NCBI RefSeq assembly: GCF_003966225.1
Contig: NZ_RXNU01000023.1
Coordinates: forward strand, 1 to 43,115
Reading direction: 5' to 3'
Source of the DNA: Shewanella canadensis
Lineage (GTDB): Bacteria; Pseudomonadota; Gammaproteobacteria; Enterobacterales; Shewanellaceae
Length of the DNA: 43,115 nt
The position numbers were made by a program, and so were the translations under genes. Shown here piece after piece: positions 39,972 to 43,115 of the stretch (position 1 is its first letter; each line of letters starts with the position of its first letter). The notes beneath the pieces are model-generated. The model had not been told where the DNA came from. It was given only the letters and a program-made list of their open reading frames with translations, and ran no database searches.

Positions 39972-42695
39972 ATGTTTGGTAAAATACTGACAAAATTATT
40001 TGGTAGTCGTAACGATCGCACACTTAAATCTCTTGGCAAAAATGTCACACAGATTAATGCACTTGAAGATGAATATGAAAAGCTGACTGACGAAGAGTTA
40101 AAAGCTAAGACTACTGCCTTTCGTGGTCGTTTAGAGTCTGGTGAGACTTTAGATGATGTGATGCCTGAAGCTTTCGCCGTTGTACGCGAAGCGTCTAAGC
40201 GTGTTTTTGAAATGCGTCATTTCGATGTTCAAATGCTGGGTGGTATGGTACTTGATAGTAACCGTATTGCTGAGATGAGAACGGGTGAGGGTAAAACTCT
40301 TACCGCAACACTACCGGCTTACCTGAATGGTTTGACGGGTAAAGGTGTTCACGTTATTACGGTCAATGATTATTTGGCACGTCGTGATGCTGAAAATAAC
40401 CGTCCGCTTTTTGAGTTTCTTGGACTCTCTGTTGGTATTAATGTCGCGGGTCTGGGCCAGCAAGAGAAGAAAGCTGCCTATGATTCCGATATTACTTATG
40501 GTACCAACAACGAATTTGGTTTCGATTATCTCCGTGACAATATGGCCTTTTCGCCACAAGAGCGTGTTCAACGCCCACTTCACTATGCGCTGATCGATGA
40601 AGTCGATTCGATTCTTATCGATGAAGCCAGAACGCCATTGATCATCTCTGGTGCCGCAGAAGACAGCTCTGAGCTCTATACCAAAATTAATACCCTTATT
40701 CCGCATCTTATTCGTCAAGACAAAGAAGATACGGAAGAGGAGATCGGCGATGGTGATTACTCTATCGACGAGAAAGCTAAACAAGTTCACATGACTGAAC
40801 GTGGGCAAGAGAAAGTTGAAGTCCTGCTTACTGAACGCGGAATGTTGGCCGAAGGCGACTCCCTCTATTCAGCTGCAAACATCTCTCTACTGCATCATGT
40901 GAATGCCGCGCTGCGTGCTCATACTCTTTTTGAAAAAGATGTCGACTATATCGTCCAGGATAACGAAGTTATCATTGTCGATGAGCATACCGGTCGTACT
41001 ATGCCGGGTCGCCGTTGGTCTGAAGGTCTTCATCAAGCGGTAGAAGCGAAGGAAGGCGTTCATATTCAAAATGAAAACCAAACCCTTGCATCTATTACTT
41101 TCCAGAACTTCTTTCGCCAATATGAGAAGTTAGCGGGAATGACAGGTACAGCAGATACTGAAGCGTTCGAATTCCAACACATCTATGGATTAGATACGGT
41201 AGTTATTCCGACCAACAGACCTATGGTTCGTAAAGACCATGCCGATCTTGTGTATTTAACTCCTGATGAAAAATACACTGCGATTATTGAGGATATTCGG
41301 GGCTGTCGTGAACGTGGTCAGCCAGTGCTTGTGGGTACCGTTTCAATTGAACAATCGGAACTACTTGCACGCTTAATGCAGCAAGAGAAGATCCCTCACG
41401 AAGTATTGAACGCAAAATTCCATGAACGTGAAGCCGATATTGTTGCCCAAGCGGGTCGAACCGGTGCGGTAACCATTGCAACCAACATGGCGGGTCGTGG
41501 TACCGATATCGTGCTAGGTGGTAACTGGAACATGGAGATTGAAGCGCTCGATAATCCTAGTGCTGAACAGAAAGCTAAGATCAAAACCGATTGGCAGATT
41601 CGACATGATGAAGTTGTTGATGCTGGGGGATTGCATATCCTAGGTACAGAGCGTCATGAGTCTCGCCGTATCGATAACCAGTTACGTGGTCGTTCTGGTC
41701 GTCAAGGTGATGCCGGTTCTTCACGCTTCTACCTTTCAATGGAAGATAGCCTGATGCGTATCTTTGCTTCGGACCGTGTTTCTTCAATGATGAAGAAGTT
41801 AGGTATGGAGAAAGGTGAGGCGATAGAGCACCCTTGGGTTTCTCGAGCGATTGAAAATGCACAACGTAAAGTTGAGGCACGTAACTTCGATATTCGTAAG
41901 CAGTTACTTGAGTTTGATGATGTAGCTAACGATCAGCGTCAAGTTGTTTATGCACAGCGAAATGAACTGATGGATGCTGAGACTATCCAGGACACAATCG
42001 TTAATATTCAGGCCGATGTGGTTAATGGTCTCGTCGATCAATATATTCCTCAGCAATCTGTTGAGGAGCTATGGGATGTCCCTGGCTTACAAACGCGTCT
42101 GGAGCAAGAGTATGGGTTGAAAATGCCTGTACAGGAATGGCTGGATAAAGAAGATGATCTTCATGAAGAAACGCTTCGTGAGCGAATTGTCGATACTTGG
42201 GTGAAATCATACCAGGCTAAAGAAGAGATGGTTGGCGAGCCAGTTCTGCGTCAATTTGAAAAAGCTGTCATGCTACAAACACTCGACGGTTTGTGGAAAG
42301 AGCATTTGGCTGCCATGGATCATCTGCGTCAAGGTATTCATCTACGTGGTTATGCACAGAAGAACCCTAAGCAAGAATACAAGCGTGAATCTTTTGAGTT
42401 GTTCCAGCAGATGTTAGAAACGCTGAAACACGATGTCATCAGTGTTCTATCTAAGGTTCAAGTACAAGCTCAGTCAGATGTTGAAGAGATGGAGGAGCGT
42501 CGCCGTCAGGAAGATGCCAAAATCCAACGTGATTACCAACATGCTTCAGCAGAGGCTATAGTCGGAGCTGAGGAAGCGGAAGCTTTGTCTGCACACACTC
42601 CCGTTGTACGGGAAGGTGAAAAGGTTGGCCGTAATGATCCTTGTCCTTGTGGTTCAGGCCGTAAGTATAAGCAATGTCACGGCAAGCTGACATAA
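39972..42695 (+). CDS. secA: Preprotein translocase ATPase SecA
   Basis: The motor that drives unfolded preproteins through SecYEG. The 907-residue protein has Walker A MRTGEGKTLT with Lys108 (same number as E. coli), the DEAD-like box LIDEVDSILIDEARTPLI, the preprotein crosslinking domain, the second nucleotide-binding fold (ATNMAGRGTDIVLGGN and LRGRSGRQGDAGSSRF), and the C-terminal zinc-binding motif CPCGSGRKYKQCH. I use ATG at 39972 (MFGKILTKLFGSRNDRTL). A GTG at 39963 would add three residues and shift Lys108 from the expected number. The upstream M23 gene does not end in a SecM-type arrest motif, so the E. coli mode of secA regulation is not evident. It is followed by a terminator. Confidence 0.98.
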   Translation: MFGKILTKLFGSRNDRTLKSLGKNVTQINALEDEYEKLTDEELKAKTTAFRGRLESGETLDDVMPEAFAVVREASKRVFEMRHFDVQMLGGMVLDSNRIAEMRTGEGKTLTATLPAYLNGLTGKGVHVITVNDYLARRDAENNRPLFEFLGLSVGINVAGLGQQEKKAAYDSDITYGTNNEFGFDYLRDNMAFSPQERVQRPLHYALIDEVDSILIDEARTPLIISGAAEDSSELYTKINTLIPHLIRQDKEDTEEEIGDGDYSIDEKAKQVHMTERGQEKVEVLLTERGMLAEGDSLYSAANISLLHHVNAALRAHTLFEKDVDYIVQDNEVIIVDEHTGRTMPGRRWSEGLHQAVEAKEGVHIQNENQTLASITFQNFFRQYEKLAGMTGTADTEAFEFQHIYGLDTVVIPTNRPMVRKDHADLVYLTPDEKYTAIIEDIRGCRERGQPVLVGTVSIEQSELLARLMQQEKIPHEVLNAKFHEREADIVAQAGRTGAVTIATNMAGRGTDIVLGGNWNMEIEALDNPSAEQKAKIKTDWQIRHDEVVDAGGLHILGTERHESRRIDNQLRGRSGRQGDAGSSRFYLSMEDSLMRIFASDRVSSMMKKLGMEKGEAIEHPWVSRAIENAQRKVEARNFDIRKQLLEFDDVANDQRQVVYAQRNELMDAETIQDTIVNIQADVVNGLVDQYIPQQSVEELWDVPGLQTRLEQEYGLKMPVQEWLDKEDDLHEETLRERIVDTWVKSYQAKEEMVGEPVLRQFEKAVMLQTLDGLWKEHLAAMDHLRQGIHLRGYAQKNPKQEYKRESFELFQQMLETLKHDVISVLSKVQVQAQSDVEEMEERRRQEDAKIQRDYQHASAEAIVGAEEAEALSAHTPVVREGEKVGRNDPCPCGSGRKYKQCHGKLT

Positions 42696-42721
42696 GCATC
42701 TCTATTCGATAGAAGATTATG

Positions 42722-42748
42722 AAAGGCCACTCAATGAGTGGCCTTTTT
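42722..42748 (+). terminator. Terminator of secA
   Basis: AAAGGCCACTC (42722-42732) pairs with GAGTGGCCTTT (42736-42746) around AAT, followed by T residues (to 42748) and CATTT. It begins 26 bases after the secA stop codon. Confidence 0.92.
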
Positions 42749-42937
42749 CATTTATCAGACTAGCGCATGAGCGGCATGTATGAATAATATTAACTCCACG
42801 CTCCATATGTGCTGCCGTTTACCAGAATTTCACAGTATCTGTAATCCTGCTTGTTTGTTGGTTATTTCGACTTATTCAAGGTGTTCTGTGGATAAGGCTG
42901 GGGGTAATTGGTGGGTATTATGTGGCTATCTTAAAAG
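42749..42937. other. Gap after secA with a DnaA-box-like site
   Basis: No convincing gene lies here; a 72-codon frame starting at 42780 runs into the rrn-type promoter and has no ribosome-binding site. TGTGGATAA at 42887-42895 is a perfect reverse-complement DnaA box (TTATCCACA), about 110 bases upstream of the stable-RNA promoter. A lone box may be chance. No Fis-type site could be assigned with confidence. Confidence 0.4.
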
Positions 42938-43017
42938 ATCGAAAAAATATCATTTTTTCGATAAAAAGGGGTTGTGCTCTGCTCTGAGATCCCTATAATG
43001 CGCAACCACTGACACGG
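42938..43017 (+). promoter_or_regulatory. Stable-RNA (rrn P1-type) promoter with A/T-rich upstream element
   Basis: TTGTGC (42972-42977), a 16-bp spacer and TATAAT (42994-42999), then GCGCAACCACTGACACGG, which closely resembles the region after the -10 of E. coli rrn P1 promoters (TATAATGCGC..CCACTGACACGG). Immediately upstream is an A/T-rich block containing a perfect 11-bp inverted repeat, ATCGAAAAAAT and ATTTTTTCGAT (42938-42948 and 42952-42962), in the place of an UP element. The downstream 98 bases to the window end look like an rRNA leader (GTTAACTTTTTAAC at 43068-43081), but no boxA or 16S sequence is reached. An rRNA or tRNA operon likely starts just outside the window. Confidence 0.75.
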
Positions 43018-43115
43018 CACAGCAGGCATACAGCCTACATCTCGTAAGAGAGTGCAGTTGAAGTTGAGTTAACTTTTTAACGAAAGATATCTCAGGCAGA
43101 AACCCTTTAAGAGTT

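Noticed and set aside
40311..40808. 165-codon frame antisense to secA
   Set aside because: Lies under conserved secA codons; hydrophobic composition arises from the complementary strand.
42780..42998. 72-codon frame after secA
   Set aside because: No ribosome-binding site, cysteine-rich unnatural composition, and its end lies on the -10 box of the rrn-type promoter.
1..43115. CRISPR arrays, transposons, integrases, phage genes, tRNA genes
   Set aside because: None seen on reading either strand; gene content and order are uniformly core chromosomal.

Overview
The window is a stretch of gammaproteobacterial chromosome whose gene order and protein sequences look like Shewanella. This is an inference from synteny and remembered protein families; no database was searched. 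Pointers to the genus are the order coaBC-dut-slmA / radC-rpmB-rpmG / argA-rarD / recQ / leuABCD / dcw cluster / lpxC / secA, a dcw cluster without ddlB, and a DciA-type helicase-loader gene beside lpxC and secA. Nearly all of it is core housekeeping DNA. I see no insertion sequence, prophage, CRISPR array or obvious island.

Layout. Positions 66-2461 (minus) hold coaBC-dut-slmA (CoA synthesis, dUTP removal, nucleoid occlusion). Positions 2607-3828 (plus) hold radC and then rpmB-rpmG under their own promoter, closed by a strong terminator. Positions 4118-5437 hold argA behind a tandem pair of probable ArgR boxes. Positions 5601-7194 (minus) hold rarD and a YigI-type thioesterase. Positions 7493-9316 hold recQ, convergent with a gene for a periplasmic-TPR, one-membrane-span protein ending in a degenerate GGDEF-like domain (9322-11073, minus). 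Positions 11312-16317 are the leucine operon with promoter, leader peptide, attenuator, leuA, leuB, leuC, leuD and terminator. Then come a FadL-type outer-membrane porin, a small exported NTF2/SnoaL-like protein, glpK, and a charged 100-residue orphan on the minus strand.

Positions 21153-37372 are the division and cell-wall (dcw) cluster: promoter and MraZ operator, mraZ, rsmH, ftsL, ftsI, murE, murF, mraY, murD, ftsW, murG, murC, ftsQ, ftsA, ftsZ. The genes are tightly packed and many overlap by 1-8 bases. A near-consensus promoter lies in the murC-ftsQ gap, where enteric bacteria carry ddlB. lpxC follows (its terminator lies inside the convergent dciA gene), then dciA (minus), a divergent M23 (LytM) peptidase gene in the position of enteric secM, and secA with its terminator. 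The right edge carries a promoter that looks like a stable-RNA (rrn P1-type) promoter, so an rRNA or tRNA operon probably begins just outside the window.

The most informative features beyond the genes are regulatory: the leu attenuator with a readable antiterminator, the ARG-box pair, the 10-bp-spaced MraZ repeats, the internal ftsQAZ promoter, a micro-ORF linking rsmH to ftsL, a terminator embedded in an opposing coding region, and the rrn-type promoter. I found no clearly new biological system. The least understood gene is the TPR/degenerate-GGDEF protein.
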